Assembly: GCF_032854445.1 (NCBI RefSeq)
Contig: NC_088305.1
Coordinates: forward strand, 19,329,717-19,393,716
Length of the DNA stretch: 64,000 nucleotides
Reading direction: 5' to 3'
Source: Liolophura sinensis
Lineage: Eukaryota; Mollusca; Polyplacophora; Chitonida; Chitonidae
Both the position numbers and the translations under genes were made by a program. Below, piece by piece: positions 34,843 through 47,676 of this stretch (positions are counted from its first letter, which is position 1; every line of letters starts with the position of its first letter). The notes under the pieces were generated by a model. That model ran no database searches, had not been told where the DNA came from, and saw nothing but the letters and a program-made list of their open reading frames with translations.

Positions 34843-34873
<31 letters not shown>

Positions 34874-36660
34874 GGTCATTGCCAAGAATTTTTTCGTTTA
34901 TCCCTAGTTTTTAATAAGAGACAGTTCACAATGTTTTTTGAGAATGCCGACATCCAGGCATTTGCTATTTTGCTTGCTCTTCTCACATAGGCAAAAATAG
35001 ATATAACATTGAAGACAACCACGGCTTTGTTGACGTATGTTGGGAACTTAAATTCTTGTACTCTCTTGCAGATTGTTTATTGTCAAACACATTATAATTC
35101 CCTGTTAGTATCAGCCATGGATCTCAGACTGTCATCCACTGTAGCTCATATCCCTTTATACCTTCCCATGTTATCTTTCATCTAATTGTCTGCTTGCAAT
35201 TGCCTCATGTGGGTGAAGTGGTCAAAAGTACACTGTCTCAAATTCAAATTTTTGTCAGTTTAATTGACACTGGCATAAGAGCATATAGATGCGGTTTCTA
35301 TTTGTCCAGTTACCTTTTGTTGTTGTTGTTGAGGTTGCTGTTGTTGTTGTTATAGTCTTCCATGCTTCACATGAGCCATAATGGGAAGCCACAAATTTGA
35401 GTGCTGCAACACTCTGCCTTTACAAATTACTTATCACATTAGAACAATAATTTAGACGGTTAACACAGCTTTGCTGTTTAGAATATTTGTGTATATTTAA
35501 ACATGCTCGCAGGCTTGGATTAAGGAACATTTTTAAACGGTTGCCGGTATATGAAAGTTAGTCCACAGTAGTCTCATATATGTACTTTTTACATTGTTTT
35601 TTTTACCTTAATAGTCTTACTGAAGCTGAATAGTGGAGTTTCAAGTTCAAATTCTGTTCTGGTAAAAACAATCCAACTGTATCATGTGACTGGTGAAAAA
35701 TGTTAGGCAACCAGTGTTTACCAAATTTGTGTGTATTCAAACATAGAGCCTACTTGCGGGCTTGGATTAAGGAACATTTTTAAACAGTTAACTGTATATG
35801 AAAGTTAGTTCACAGTAGTCTCATTTACTTTTTACATTGTTTTTTTACCTTAATAGTCTTACTGAAGCTGAATAGTGGAGTTTCAAGTTCGAATTCTGTT
35901 CTGGTAAAAGCAATCCTACTGAATCATGTGACTGGTGAAAAATGTTAGTCAACCTTTGTTGACATTAATTTACAGATCATCTGTCTCAAACTGTTCCAGA
36001 TTCACAAATGACACCTCTTTTCTGTAGGAACTGCTCAAGGTTACAAAGAATAAGCTCAGCAATTTTTTCTTTTTTCTGCTCTAAGTAACTTTCTGTGAAC
36101 TTTTTTCAGATGTTATAGTTCTGTAACTCTTCATACTTTTCGCATGTTTGTAAGGTGTGTATTCAAGCGTATTCTGCAGGCATTATTCTTTGTAGACGGA
36201 TAAAATTATACTTTTTGTGAAACCCTTAAACTAGCCAACCCAACCAATATAGCTTGTCTCAAAAATCAAAAAAAAAAATGTGCAGAAATTGAACTGAAAG
36301 TTGCTCTTTCATATGCAGAAAATTATTAGGGTAAAGGGTATTAAAAATAGGTGCCAAACATTTTTGATATGTCACATGACACAGTTGAAGGACTTTTTTT
36401 TTTTTTACCTTTATAGTGATAAAAGAGTTGGAGCTTGAAACTTCCCCGTAAGAGCTTTGATTTGTTTCCAGTCTGTTTTTTTTTCTTCAGATTCTCATCC
36501 TAAAGTGTAAGTGATGCATGTAAAATTAATATTTTTTATCAATTATACAAAGAGTTTGTACTAATCACTAATCAGCGCATCAACCAATAATATCACTGTG
36601 AAGTTTGATACAATGGTTTATGTCTTTAGGAGTCCTGCTTTGAAGTATTTTTAGCTCACC
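34597..36660 (+). other. 3' region of gene B with microsatellites and a duplication
   Basis: This follows the stop of gene B and probably starts with its 3' UTR. A (TG)n(TA)n tract lies at 34843-34874 and a (TTG)n tract at 35309-35353. A segment of about 247 bp is duplicated in tandem (about 35490-35735 and 35737-35985), marked by ggcttggattaaggaacatt and tcttactgaagctgaatag in each copy. No poly(A) site can be assigned. Confidence 0.5.
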
Positions 36661-38479
36661 TGGTTCATAGATCTCATATATATGCTAATGCGTTGGGGGC
36701 GTTTTGACTTACTCTGCTCTGGTTGGGTGTGTCTGTTATGAGGCTTTAGGCCGCACCAGTTTAAACTTTCGTTTTTCAGGCAGAATGAATCTTAGTGTCA
36801 GAGGAGGGTAAAAAAAAAAAAGAAGTATACTGTTAACTGAAAAATCATCTGGTTTAGGGGAGAGATGAACTATCCCAGTCTTAAAGACATAGTTACAAGA
36901 TCAGAAAACCCTGAGAAACAGGAAAATTGGAAAATGCATTAAAGGAGAAGAAAACTTAAAAATATGACACTATAGGCTGAAAAGAGCACATTTTTTTCTA
37001 TCGGGTGGTGCCTGCTGCATAATTTTGCGATTTTTCCTCGCCATACATGTAAAATCTGAAAACAGCGAAGCTGGCATAAATTGCTGAGTCCATCGCATCC
37101 TCCATCTTTAACACCCTGTAATTTATGCTGGGGGTGTGTTGCCTCTCAGCCAGTGAGAGTCGTTAAACTGCCGGCTTGTTTATGTAAACTTGGAACCTAC
37201 GTCCAACATTCCGGTTTCCCAATCGTCAAGTGGAAAACAAGCTGTACTGTTCGCTACCTTCTGGGAAGAAGAGTTCTACTGGAAATGTACGAACTGCACT
37301 TCGGCAATTTCTGATCGCAATTCTCCTCCTAACACAGAAGACTTCAGTACTAGTTCTTAGGAAACATGGAGTCACCCACAGCAGATTTTGGTGCTGACTT
37401 TATTTATAATTTATCAACTTTAGGTACATATTGCATTTTTTTGTATGGCATGCACCTGCGAGGAAATGCATACTCTTTTCAGTGGTATTTGATTGATATT
37501 TACATTTTCTTCTCCTTTAAGATCAGACAAAATAAAATAAGGGTTTTTCAGTTTCATTTTTGTTCCGTTTTTGGATATTTTAGTGTCGAATAAAATTAAA
37601 ATAATATTGGTGATGCTTTAATCTTTTAAAGAAGATATCCTCAAAACTAAAAGATGGGATCATTGACTGCCTGAAAAAAGTCAGTACTAATGGTCTAAAC
37701 TGTTCGAATTTGATGCACGTTTTTTTGTTGTTTTTTTTGGCCATTATTGTTGTGATTCAAATTTTGATTTCTTTTTCTCCATTTTTTGTGTTTACGTATT
37801 TTACAGATTTTAGATTTTTAGAGGGTTTGAGTGCTACTGTAGTAAGTAGATGTGTACCCAATAATTTACAAGTATGTGAGTGTGGGATATTCCCCATGGG
37901 GGTGGGGATTACCCTGAATATGTTTCTTATAAACATAATTCTCTTCGGGTGTTTAGTAAATACTGAAAAACTTTGATTGGTCGGCTGCGAAACATGTAAA
38001 ATTAAGGTTTGTCATTTGGGATTTTTAGAGTTCTGTTTATTGATAAGTTGACACCAACATCTTACTTTGGAGAAAGACTGCCATCATTAGGCTAGGACTT
38101 TGTCTTTATTAAATAAATTAAGATGTTCAGATTATGTTACATTTTAGCTGAGATGAGATTACTTGATTCTGATGGTAAGGGCTCACAAAGCTATGCATCA
38201 CTCAAACGGCATATGTGTAACATACATGGATATGTATGCCACTCGGTAGTACGGAAATAATGTCTGAATAAGTACAAAAAAACAATTTACTCATCAAGGT
38301 AAGCAAAATGTTTGTTTTTTGATATTCCTACCATTAATGTGTGTTTCCATCTCTTCTGATCAAAAGAAAATTTGGAGAAAAATTTTATTTCCAACCCTTT
38401 CAAATTTTTCTAGAGGATCTCAGTGGTTTGTTTATTATTATTGTCAGGGGTAAAAGAATTTTCACATGGTTGTGTATTG
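36661..38479. other. Intergenic, one GC-richer block, otherwise nothing
   Basis: At 36940-37340 the base composition rises, with words such as gcatcctccatctttaacac and ggtttcccaatcgtcaagtg. It may be an unrecognised repeat or lost exon. The 77-codon frame in it (37081-37314) has no motif I know. The rest is AT-rich. Confidence 0.35.
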
Positions 38480-39335
38480 GAAATTTGTCTCATTTCTGTG
38501 GTGATATGCACTGGTTTCTAATGACCATTTATTTCATTTGTGTGTTGACATACACCAGTTGGTAACAACCATTTGTCTCGATTGTATGTTGAAACACAGC
38601 GGTCGGTAATGACCATTTATCTCAGTTGTACATTAACATACACCGGTTGGTAATGACAGTATGTCTCAGTTGTACATTGACATATACTGGTTGGTAATGA
38701 CAGTATGTCTCAGTTGTACATTGACATACACTTGTTTGTATTGACAGTATGTCTCAGTTGTACATTGACATACTCCGGTTGGTAATGACAGTATGTCTCA
38801 GTTGTACATTGACATACACTGGTTGCTAATGACAGTATGTCTCAGTTGTACATTGACATACACTGGTTGGTAATGACAGTATGTCTCAGTTGTACATTGA
38901 CATACTCCGGTTGGTAATGACAGTATGTCTCAGTTGTATGTTGACATACACTGGTTTGTGATGACTGTTTATCTCATTTGTACACTGACATACACTGGTT
39001 GGTAATGACAGTATGTCTCAGTTGTACATTGACATACACTTGTTTGTATTGACAGTATGTCTCAGTTGTACATTGACATACTCCGGTTGGTAATGGCAGT
39101 ATGTCTCAGTTGTACATTGACATACACTGGTTGCTAATGACAGTATGTCTCAGTTGTACATTGACATACATTGGTTGGTAATGGCAGTATGTCTCAGTTG
39201 TACATTGACATACTCCGGTTGGTAATGACAGTATGTCTCAGTTGTATGTTGACATACACTGGTTTGTGATGACCGTTTATCTCATTTGTACATTGACATT
39301 CACTGATTGGTAATGACATTATGTCTGTATTGTAA
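38480..39335. repeat. 44-bp minisatellite, about 19 copies
   Basis: The unit is tcagttgtacattgacatac, actggttggtaatgacagta, tgtc. The order of variants (tccggttgg, cttgtttgtatt, ggttgctaatg) repeats with a period of several units, for example 38700-38960 versus 39000-39260. This shows a higher-order duplication. Confidence 0.92.
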
Positions 39336-39769
39336 GTTGGTCAGCATCATCAGTGGCCATTTTTCTCCGTCATATTATGGCATACACTGCTAGCTGTTTT
39401 TTTATAACTAGTATCTTTGTTCTCACAATACAAACATCTCAGTATTATGCGTTTGATGTAATTTACATTTTGTTTATATATTTGTGAAAATCGTATGGTT
39501 TCAGTATAAGTTTATGAATCTTTTACCTTTGAAAATACACTGGTACTATCTTAAAAAAAAAACAAAAAAAAAACAATGTGTTATGTTGACATTTGCATTA
39601 TGTGTGACTCCAAGAGTTGCTTGTGAACTCAGATCAAAAGTGTGTGTTTGATAGGGCTTACCAGCCCTGTACGGAAAAGTAATTCCTTCCAACTACATAA
39701 ATAACAATACTGATGGTTATTTATGCCTATGGTTATCCATAATCACTACCCTAATTCGTCAAGTTTTTC

Positions 39770-39975
39770 ATATATGAAAGAGCAACTTTGAGCGGAATTT
39801 ATGCATCTTTAATTTGGTTTTAGAGACAAAATTACAATGGTTTGGATTGGCCAGTGTCAGGGCTTTGCAAGAAGTGTAATTTTGTAAGCCACCAGAGAAA
39901 AATGAATTCAGAATATGCATGTATAAACACTTTGCAAACATGCAAAAAGTTTGAAAAATTACAGTAGTATAGTTT
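39770..39975. repeat. Dispersed repeat family VI
   Basis: The words gaaagagcaactttgagcgg, aatttatgcatctttaattt, gtttggattggccagtgtca and cacttttgcaaacatgcaa-like text match 62985-63180 in order. No coding sequence or tRNA head is seen. Confidence 0.6.
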
Positions 39976-40959
39976 TGTAAATTGCTTCTTACGAAAGCCC
40001 AACAGGTACATAGATTTATTTGCCTTTGTACAAACTGTAGACAAGCGTTGTTGATGAAATGTGGTTACATTTCTGAACTGTAGACTTCTTCATAAGACAC
40101 AATTTTGTCACACTGTTTTCCAATCTTGCTGCAGTTGGCAATTGCTGTACATAGGTTTCCAACTTGTCCCCCGGGAGGGGGGGGGGGATTATTTTTGGCC
40201 CTTTTATGGCTGTATTGATCAGTAATACACGTTGTAATGATTTAAATCACTATCACAGAAAGGTTTCTCACCTATTTGTGGAAATCATGTGCTGCTGGAT
40301 TCTTCATGAGTCATATTTTACTGGAAATTGATCTGACTGAAAAATGACCCTGGCAGAAGATCAGCAAGGAAGAGTACTGTAAAAGTAGTTGGTGTTTGCC
40401 CTGTCACTATATATTCACGGTATTATGTATATATTTGTATGCAACACATTGGCTGGGTTTGCAAGACTCCGTTACTTTAGATCAAAACAGTAAGGGAGTT
40501 TGAAGTTCGGACTCGCTGACAAGGGTTAAGGAAAAAGCAACTTAGGCAATCATTTTTGTTTGCATTTTACACAATAACATGGACGTCTGGAAAACATTTC
40601 ACGAAAGGCTGTTTAAATAAGAATAACAATGAAGAAAATTGAGGTACTGAATGTTTGTGAACTTTAAAAGTTCCTGAGGAAAAGGTGTGTCATTTGTGCA
40701 AGCCTCTGGCGAGACAGGTGATCACTAATTTAATATCAACAAAAGTTGCCTAACATTTCTGACTACAGTAGTACTTTTCTGCCTCTAGCGACAAAGATTT
40801 CAATCTGGAAACTGCCTTATCCATATCGCATGCATTGATAAACCACACCACCAGACGAATATTTGAGTTGTACCTAGCCTGATTAAAAGGGCTTAAAAAT
40901 TATGAAGTATTTTTTTTGAATATTAATTTTCAATTAGGCATACTTTATTGTATTTGTAG
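39976..40959. other. Intergenic, nothing recognised
   Basis: Apart from a G run near 40172-40187 and a short patch near 40770 resembling family VII (gcctctagcgacaaagattt), I see no feature. Confidence 0.4.
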
Positions 40960-41265
40960 TAGTCTTGTGCGGAAGACTTTTAGAGTTATACAGGAGTCAC
41001 ATATGGAAGGCTTTAAGAATTACAGGAATCACATATGGAACACTTGAAGAATTACAGGAGTCACATATGGAAGACTTTAAGAATTACTGGAGTCACGTAT
41101 TGAACACTAAGAATTACAGGAGTCACATGTGGAACACTTTTAAGATTTACAGGAGTCACATATGGAAGACTTTAAGAATTACAGGAGTCACATATGGAAG
41201 ACTTTAAGAATTACAGGAGTCACATTTGGAAGACTTTAAGAATTATAGGAGTCACCACTGAAAGT
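40960..41265. repeat. 32-bp minisatellite, about 9 copies
   Basis: The unit is acaggagtcacatatggaag followed by actttaagaatt. Some copies have gaacactt in place of gaagacttt. Confidence 0.88.
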
Positions 41266-41394
41266 ACATGTAGTTATTTGTTGATGATGGAATATTTGCA
41301 TTAGTATGTAGTAGAATGCTGAAGACTGACAATTGTTCTTATTGGACTACAGAATGACAGGAGCTCACATGTGGAAGGTTGGAGATAATGTAAG

Positions 41395-41525
41395 TCTGTA
41401 ATGGATAGCTGAAAACCTGAAGTCTCTAGAGTCAGGCTGAAAACCTGAAATCTCTAGAGTCAGGCTGAAAACCTGAAATCTCTGGAGATAGGCTGAAAAC
41501 ATGAAATCTCTAGTGGTAGACTGAG
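41395..41525. repeat. 28-bp tandem repeat, about 4 copies
   Basis: The unit is gctgaaaacctgaaatctct followed by agagtcag; the last copy has gtggtaga. Confidence 0.85.
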
Positions 41526-41639
41526 GTAGACTAAAACATTCAGTATACTTTGTTACTAGTAATTGCTGTAACATACAACTTGACATACATGTGGCCGGAT
41601 GAATTACATATGCAGTATGGTCTGTCAATGCAGGGTTGA

Positions 41640-42310
41640 AAATTATGATAGCCTTTGGAAGGCTGATTAGTTACAGTAATCATTTGGGGAATGCTCTTAA
41701 TTACAGCAGTGTGGTGTGTGGAAGACTGGTTAATTACAGTGATCACTTCTGGAAGACTGATTAATTATAGTGATCTTTTCTGGAAGGCTAATTAATTACA
41801 GTGATCTTTTCTGAAAGGCTGATTAATTAAAGTGAGCATTTGTGGAAGGGTAATTAATTACAATGATCATTTCTGGAAGGCGGTTTAATTATAGTGATCA
41901 TTTCTGGAAGGCTAATTAATTACAGCGATCTTTTCTGGAAGGCTGGTTAATTACAATGATCATTTGTGGAAGGCTGGCTATTTACAAGTTAGTCATTATA
42001 ACTACAATAGTCATTTGTGAAAGGCTGATTAATTATAGTAGTCATTTCAGGAAGGCTGATTATAACTACAGTAGTCATTTCTGGAGGAATGATTAATTAC
42101 AGTAATCATTTGTGAAAGGCTGATTATTATTATAGTAGTCATTTGTGGAAGGTTGATCAATTACAGGGATCATTTGTGGAAGGTTGATCAATAACAGGGA
42201 TTATTTGTGGAAAGTCGATTAATTACAGGGATCATTTGTGGAAGGTTGATCAATTACAGGGATCATTTGTGGAAAGTTGATTAATTACAGGGATCATTTG
42301 TGGCAAACTG
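41640..42310. repeat. 31-bp minisatellite, about 21 copies, diverged
   Basis: The unit is ggaaggctgattaattacag followed by tgatcatttct. The first half is heavily diverged. The last four copies (cagggatcatttgtggaaag) are alike, which suggests recent expansion at the right end. Confidence 0.88.
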
Positions 42311-43074
42311 AAGAATTAGTCATGTTAAACATTGAAAAATCAAAATGTTTAGTTTAATAATAAGGTGAAAAATAACTCAAGCAGTATAACAGTGTGAGGT
42401 GGCTCTACTAAAGAACATTGAATGTATATCATGTTATGCTCAGTTTACCTATCATCATGCAGGCAGCAAATTCACTGATGTGGATATTACATGTGTTTCA
42501 TTGGTTTTTGAAGTGATAGTCTCAGAAATAAAGTATGCCTCGAGCAGAAATTAATTACAAGCTGTGTTCGTATGTGATTTTTACAGTTATCATGGAGAAA
42601 GTTGCATGGCTATTGTTTGTTGCACTTGTGTGATGTATAAAATGTCATATTCGCCATTCCAGTACTTACAAATTCAGTCAAGTCTATTAGAATATACCTT
42701 TCCTCAGAATCATGAAGCTGTCTTAGACTTAACTTGAATCCTTGATTTAAATACACATTCATATACCAGCCATCAACCAAAATCGACATTCCAGATTAAT
42801 AGCATCAAAGCTAATTCCCAAAACAAACATTTAACACAAACTACCAAAGAATTAAGAAAGTATATAAAGTATGAAATTACGACAGAATCATGCAAAGAAA
42901 AGCGGTCTATAGTTTTCAGTTTATGTGGAAAGACACGTGGAATGTTCTAGGTGACCGAGTGAAATGAGTATGCAGAAGAGAAGCTTCATCTCTGTGTGGC
43001 ATGCTTTAGTTTCTGTGTTAGGAATGCTCCAGATATTGTGTCCTTAGATACAGGCTGCCCCTCACACTGACACT
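42311..43074. other. Intergenic, nothing recognised
   Basis: AT-rich unique sequence between two minisatellites, with no exon-like frame, RNA gene or repeat seen. Confidence 0.45.
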
Positions 43075-44470
43075 CACTGCATTGTCCCTCATCCTGGCAC
43101 TCACTGGACTCTCCCTCATCCTGGCACTCACTGGACTCTCCCTCATCCTGGCACTCACTGGACTCTCCCTCATCCTGGCACTCACTGGACTGCCCCTCAT
43201 CCTGACCCTCACTAGACTGTCCCTCATCCTGACACTCACTGGACTGTCCCTCATCCTGGCACTCACTGGACTATCCCTCATCCTGACACTCACTAGACTG
43301 TCTCTCATCCTGACACTCACTGGACTGTGTCTCATTGTGACACTCACTAGACTGTCTCTCATCCTGACACTCACTGGACTGCCCCTCATCCTGACAATCA
43401 CTGGACTGTCCCTCATCCTGACACTCACTGGACTCTCCCTCATCCTGACACCCACTGGACTCTCCCTCATCTTGACACTCACTGGATTCTCCCTCATCCA
43501 GACACTCACTGAGCTGTTCCGTATCATGACACTTTCTGGACAGTCCCTCATCCTGACACTCACTGGACTCTCCCTCATCCTGACACTCACTGGACTCTCC
43601 CTCATCCTGACACTCACTGGACTGTCTCTCATCCTGACACTCACTGGACTGCCCCTCATCCTGACAATCACTGGACTGTCCCTCATCCTGACACTCACTG
43701 GACTCTCCCTCATCCTGACACTCACTGGACTCTCCCTCATCTTGACACTCACTGGATTCTCCCTCATCCAGACACTCACTGAGCTGTTCCGGATCATGAC
43801 ACTTTCTGGACTGTCCCTCATCCTGACACTCACTGGACGGACCCTCATCCTGATGCTCACTGGACAGTCCCTCATCCTGGCACTCACTGGACTGTCCCTC
43901 ATCGTGACATTGGACTGTCCCTCATCCTGACACTCACTGGACAGTCCCTCACCTTGACACTCACTGGACTCTCCCTCATCCTGACACTCACTGGACTCTC
44001 CCTCATCCTGACCCTCACTCTGCTGTTCCGAATCCTGATGCTTTCTGGACAGTCCCCCATCTTGACACTCACTGGACTGTCCCTCATCGTGACATTGGAC
44101 TGTCCCTCATCCTGACACTCACTGGACTGTCCCTCATCCTGACACTCACTGGACTGTCCCTCATCCTGACACTCACTCTGCTGTTCCATATCCTGACACT
44201 CACTGGGCTGTTCCCTATCCTGACACTCACTGGACAGTCCCTCATCTTGACACTCACCGGACTGTCCCTCATCCTGACACTTTCTGGACTGTCCCCCATC
44301 CTGACACTCACTGCACTGCCCCTCATCCTGACACTCACTGGACTGTCCCTCATCTTGACACTCACTGGACAGTCCTTCATCTTGACACTCACTGGACTGT
44401 CCTTCATCTTGACACTCACTGGACTGTCCTTCATCTTGACACTCACTGGACTGTCCCTCATCCTGCCTTT
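43075..44470. repeat. 27-bp minisatellite, about 51 copies
   Basis: The unit is ctcatcctgacactcactgg followed by actgtcc (27 bp, 9 codons). It is open for about 280-290 codons on both strands, with peptide units MRDSPVSVR on minus and LTLTGLSLI on plus. A block of about 10 units repeats at a 270-bp offset (about 43375-43535 and 43645-43810, marked by acaatcactggac and gagctgttccg). A third minus frame (QDEGQSSEC units) continues to 44546. It has no signal peptide or splice context that makes it a gene. Confidence 0.93.
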
Positions 44471-44751
44471 TGCCTGGTTTCCAAAAATATGCGTAACCAT
44501 AGTAAAGTGATTGATACAACGTTGAACCGTCCTTGAAAAACGGCAATGTGAATTCATAATGCGTATGAAAAACAAAACTTTGCCAAGGATATGCTGTTGA
44601 AATTACTCATCCCGAGTGTAAGAGTTGCCGAGTTGGTACTTTAAAATGGCTGTCCAAAGGTTTAAATAAGCCAATCTGTCTTGGGTTGTTATGAGCACTG
44701 TTAGTGGTTCGACTCGGCAAATGGGCCCAGTTTCACGAACACTCTTAATTC

Positions 44752-44877
44752 AGCAGATCGCTGTTTCCCCCGAGCTTTGACCGGTTTTCTCCGACCATGA
44801 TGATCGCCGCGCCGTATTAGTGCAATAATCTTGCGTATACGGCGCAAAACACTAAGCAGTCAAGTAGATAAATAAGT
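44752..44877 (+). repeat. SINE group I, 3' part, degenerate
   Basis: The words cgctgtttcccccgagcttt, ccgaccatgatgatcgccgc and tgcgtatacggcgcaaaaca are followed by gtagataaataag and follow the group I order with many changes. Confidence 0.65.
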
Positions 44878-45055
44878 AATTTTTAGTTCAGTAAATTGCT
44901 AAAGTCTGCAGTGTTTCGCTTAAGTTTATCATGGAGCGTTTCTCGAAGAAACTTTAAATTGCTCAGCTAAGAAATAGTGTTTGCTTAAGCAAAAAAAAAA
45001 ATTGTTGGAAAAAAACATTTATATACAATAACATTAAAAACAATGCAAAAGTACC

Positions 45056-45255
45056 GGACTTGGAGGATGCTGTGAATTCAAGTCCACCTCATACTGGTTT
45101 TCCTCTCCGGCTGTACATGGGAAGGTCTGCCAGCAACCTTGGGGGTGATCGTGGTTTTCCCCGAGACTGCCGGTTTCCTCTCACCATAATGCTGGCCGTC
45201 GTCGTATAAGTGAAATATTCTTGAGTACGGCGTAAAAGAGCGGTGAAATAAATAA
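45056..45255 (+). repeat. SINE group I lacking the head
   Basis: It runs from gctgtgaattcaagtccacc through gtacatgggaaggtctgcca and accataatgctggccgtcgt to gtacggcgtaaaagagcggt with a aaataaataag tail. Confidence 0.85.
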
Positions 45256-45664
45256 GAATCCTGGTTTATACACGAATATAAGCATGGTGTAAATCACTAC
45301 GATATGTCGAAGAGTTAAACCAGAAAAGTGATGACAGCAGTGTGTGATTTATATTTCTTCTAAAAAAAAAAGCTCTATGTTGCACAAATACTGCAAAAAA
45401 AAAAATAGCTGACGTCAGCTGTTTCCTGAACTGATCGAGAAACTCTCATGGAAGGGGGATCCCGATGCCTTATAGGCATGAATAGACAGAGCTACGTGCA
45501 TATTGTATCTTGGCACTTTGACTGGACGACCTTAACACTGCATGTCCAGAAAAATGATTCTATTTTTCATTTTAGAATTTTTCCAACAAAGTAAAATGGT
45601 TTTATAACATAACATTCTGCGGTGGTCGGTGTTGACCACCGGGTCTCAGTGGCGTCACATCTAT

Positions 45665-46030
45665 ATTTTGCGGACCAGCCCCGACAGCATGCGCAGTCTA
45701 CAGAACGTCTGCTTCGGGACCGGTAGATCCAGGATCAATCCTGGGTCGGGTCACACCTAAGACTTTAAAAGAGAAAGTTGTAGCTTCCTTGCTTGGCGTT
45801 CAACATGAAGGGGATAGGGCAACGACTGGTTGGCATGTATCAGTATAATGGCTCGGGCGGGGCCGTTTACTTGCCCCTCAGTAAGTCGTCTCACTGAAGC
45901 ACCACTAGATAAATGAGCAGTGGAAATCTGTCCTGCAACAAGGAGGCACATTACATACACTCTAAGGATTCCTTCGTCGTCATACAACTGGCTAAGTAAG
46001 ACGTTAAACCCCAAACACTCACTCACTAAC
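45665..46030 (+). repeat. SINE group II, full length
   Basis: The tRNA-like head (gtctgcttcgggaccggtag, then atccaggatcaatcctgggt) is followed by agactttaaaagagaaagtt. Next come the central block cttggcgttcaacatgaagg and gtatcagtataatggctcgg, the word ggaggcacattacatacact, and the end gacgttaaaccccaaacact with cactcac repeats. Two further copies lie at 51165-51525 and 56485-56845. Confidence 0.85.
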
Positions 46031-46199
46031 TCCGTATTTTTCTTGAAATAGTGGGTTTAAATGTCCATTCGGCGAATGCATTCAGGTTTACAAAAATGAA
46101 AAAAAAATACGCATTGTATTGGGAACACTGAGCATTGTATCACGATAAAATAGAACTATGTGTATTATGCTTTTGGATAATCTTATCTTGCTCTAATTT

Positions 46200-46425
46200 T
46201 ATTTGATTTTTATATAATACGTCGTATTCAAGAATATTTCAGTTGTGCGACGGCAGTCAGCATTTTGGTGGGACGATGCCCGGCAGAATCCGGTTGGGGA
46301 GGCGGGGGATGGCGAAGAAATGACCACGACCATCCGCAGGCTGCTGTCAGACCTTCCAATACACGTACGACCGGAATGGAAGGCAGCATGAGCTGGGCTT
46401 CAATTCGCTGAAACCGCATGCCACG
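46200..46425 (-). repeat. SINE group I, minus orientation, diverged
   Basis: It shows acgtcgtattcaagaatatt, tgcgacggcagtcagcattt and ccatccgcaggctgctgtca, then agcatgagctgggcttcaat. The tRNA head is missing. Confidence 0.75.
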
Positions 46426-47487
46426 CGGTTTTAGGTATTGTTAATTGTTATTTGTTTAATTACATCTACACATACATGGGAAAATATATAGGGCTTACCT
46501 GTGTGAGATGCATATGTATGAGCGTATATCTGAGAAGAACACTCGCTATTCAAAGTCATCATGTTTCACTGTTGCGAGACACTGTCAGAGGCAAAATAAG
46601 ACACGGTTTTCATCCTTCATCGGAAGGAAATTAAAAAAAATGTGGGTAGGGTGGGGGGTTGGACGGGGAGAAGTGGCACATTAGGGAAGGGGCCGTCTAT
46701 TCCCTGTTAGCTCCGCTACTCTAGATTGCCCTAGATGACATATTAGCCATTTGGGGGCATTGAGGGATGGGATTTGGAGAGGGTATAGACCCCTAAAAGT
46801 GAACATAATGAAAATTAGTGAAACTTTACCCCCAGCACATACAGGCGAGGGCCCAAGGGCTGCCGGGAGCTCTGCGATCCTTCATGTAGGCTACATTGCG
46901 TAGAGACGACTTTTCAGCCAATTAGACGTGGGGTCTAAAAGAGTAAGGAGTCGGAAACTGACAAACTATTTAAAAGATAAAAAGTCAGTACGCCGAGTAT
47001 AGGAATCGTGATTCAAAGCTTAATACTGGAGCTCCGAGTTTAAAAGTTGGAACACCAGCTTTATACGACAGCCATTGATGAAAGCCTTAAGCGAAGTCAT
47101 TTCACTATGTCCACTGCTTCATAAAAGAGCTTAATCTGATCGACAGAAAATTAAGAATTTCAAAATTCGTACTCTAATTCTGAATAATTTCTTACTTCAC
47201 GTTATTTACGAAAACCAGGGAATCTATCTCTAAACTGTAGAGGTGTCAATGTTGTATGGGACTATTTACTCTGGCGCAGTTATTGATAAATAAGAATCAA
47301 CCATGTAGGCACTTAATCTGTTTTATTAAGAGGTAATGATTTTTATCTAGTCTATGTTATCCAGTTTAGTGCAGTAAATGTGATAGAACTGAAATTTTTG
47401 GAGGTGCAGTATATACTTTGCATTTCCTACATGCCGGATCAAATTCTCCCTGTCTTGTACAAAGTGAGACAGGGGGAACAAGTATAT
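46426..47487. other. Intergenic, nothing recognised
   Basis: Mixed composition with a GC-richer patch near 46640-46900. No frame, RNA gene or known repeat was identified. Confidence 0.45.
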
Positions 47488-47676
47488 GTACGGAAACCGA
47501 GTAGAGCCTGAAGGAAACCCACGACCATCCGCAGATAGCTGGAAGACCTTCTCACGTACGATCAGAGAAGAAGCCAGCGTGAGCTGAACTTGAACTTACA
47601 GGGATCACGTAGGTGCGTGGCTCCTGTACCATTGTGCTGCGCTGTAACACTCTGAAGCAGTAAGCCACGGAGGTCC
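47488..47676 (-). repeat. SINE group I, 5' two thirds, minus orientation
   Basis: It runs from gaaacccacgaccatccgca through agccagcgtgagctgaactt to the head end taagccacggaggtcc. Confidence 0.75.

Noticed and set aside
38480-39335. Regular repeats considered as a CRISPR array
   Set aside because: The units are contiguous with no unique spacers, no cas genes are near, and the window is animal DNA.
43018-43902. 294- and 282-codon frames on opposite strands
   Set aside because: Both result from the 27-bp unit lacking stops; two overlapping long frames on opposite strands in a simple array are not evidence of genes.
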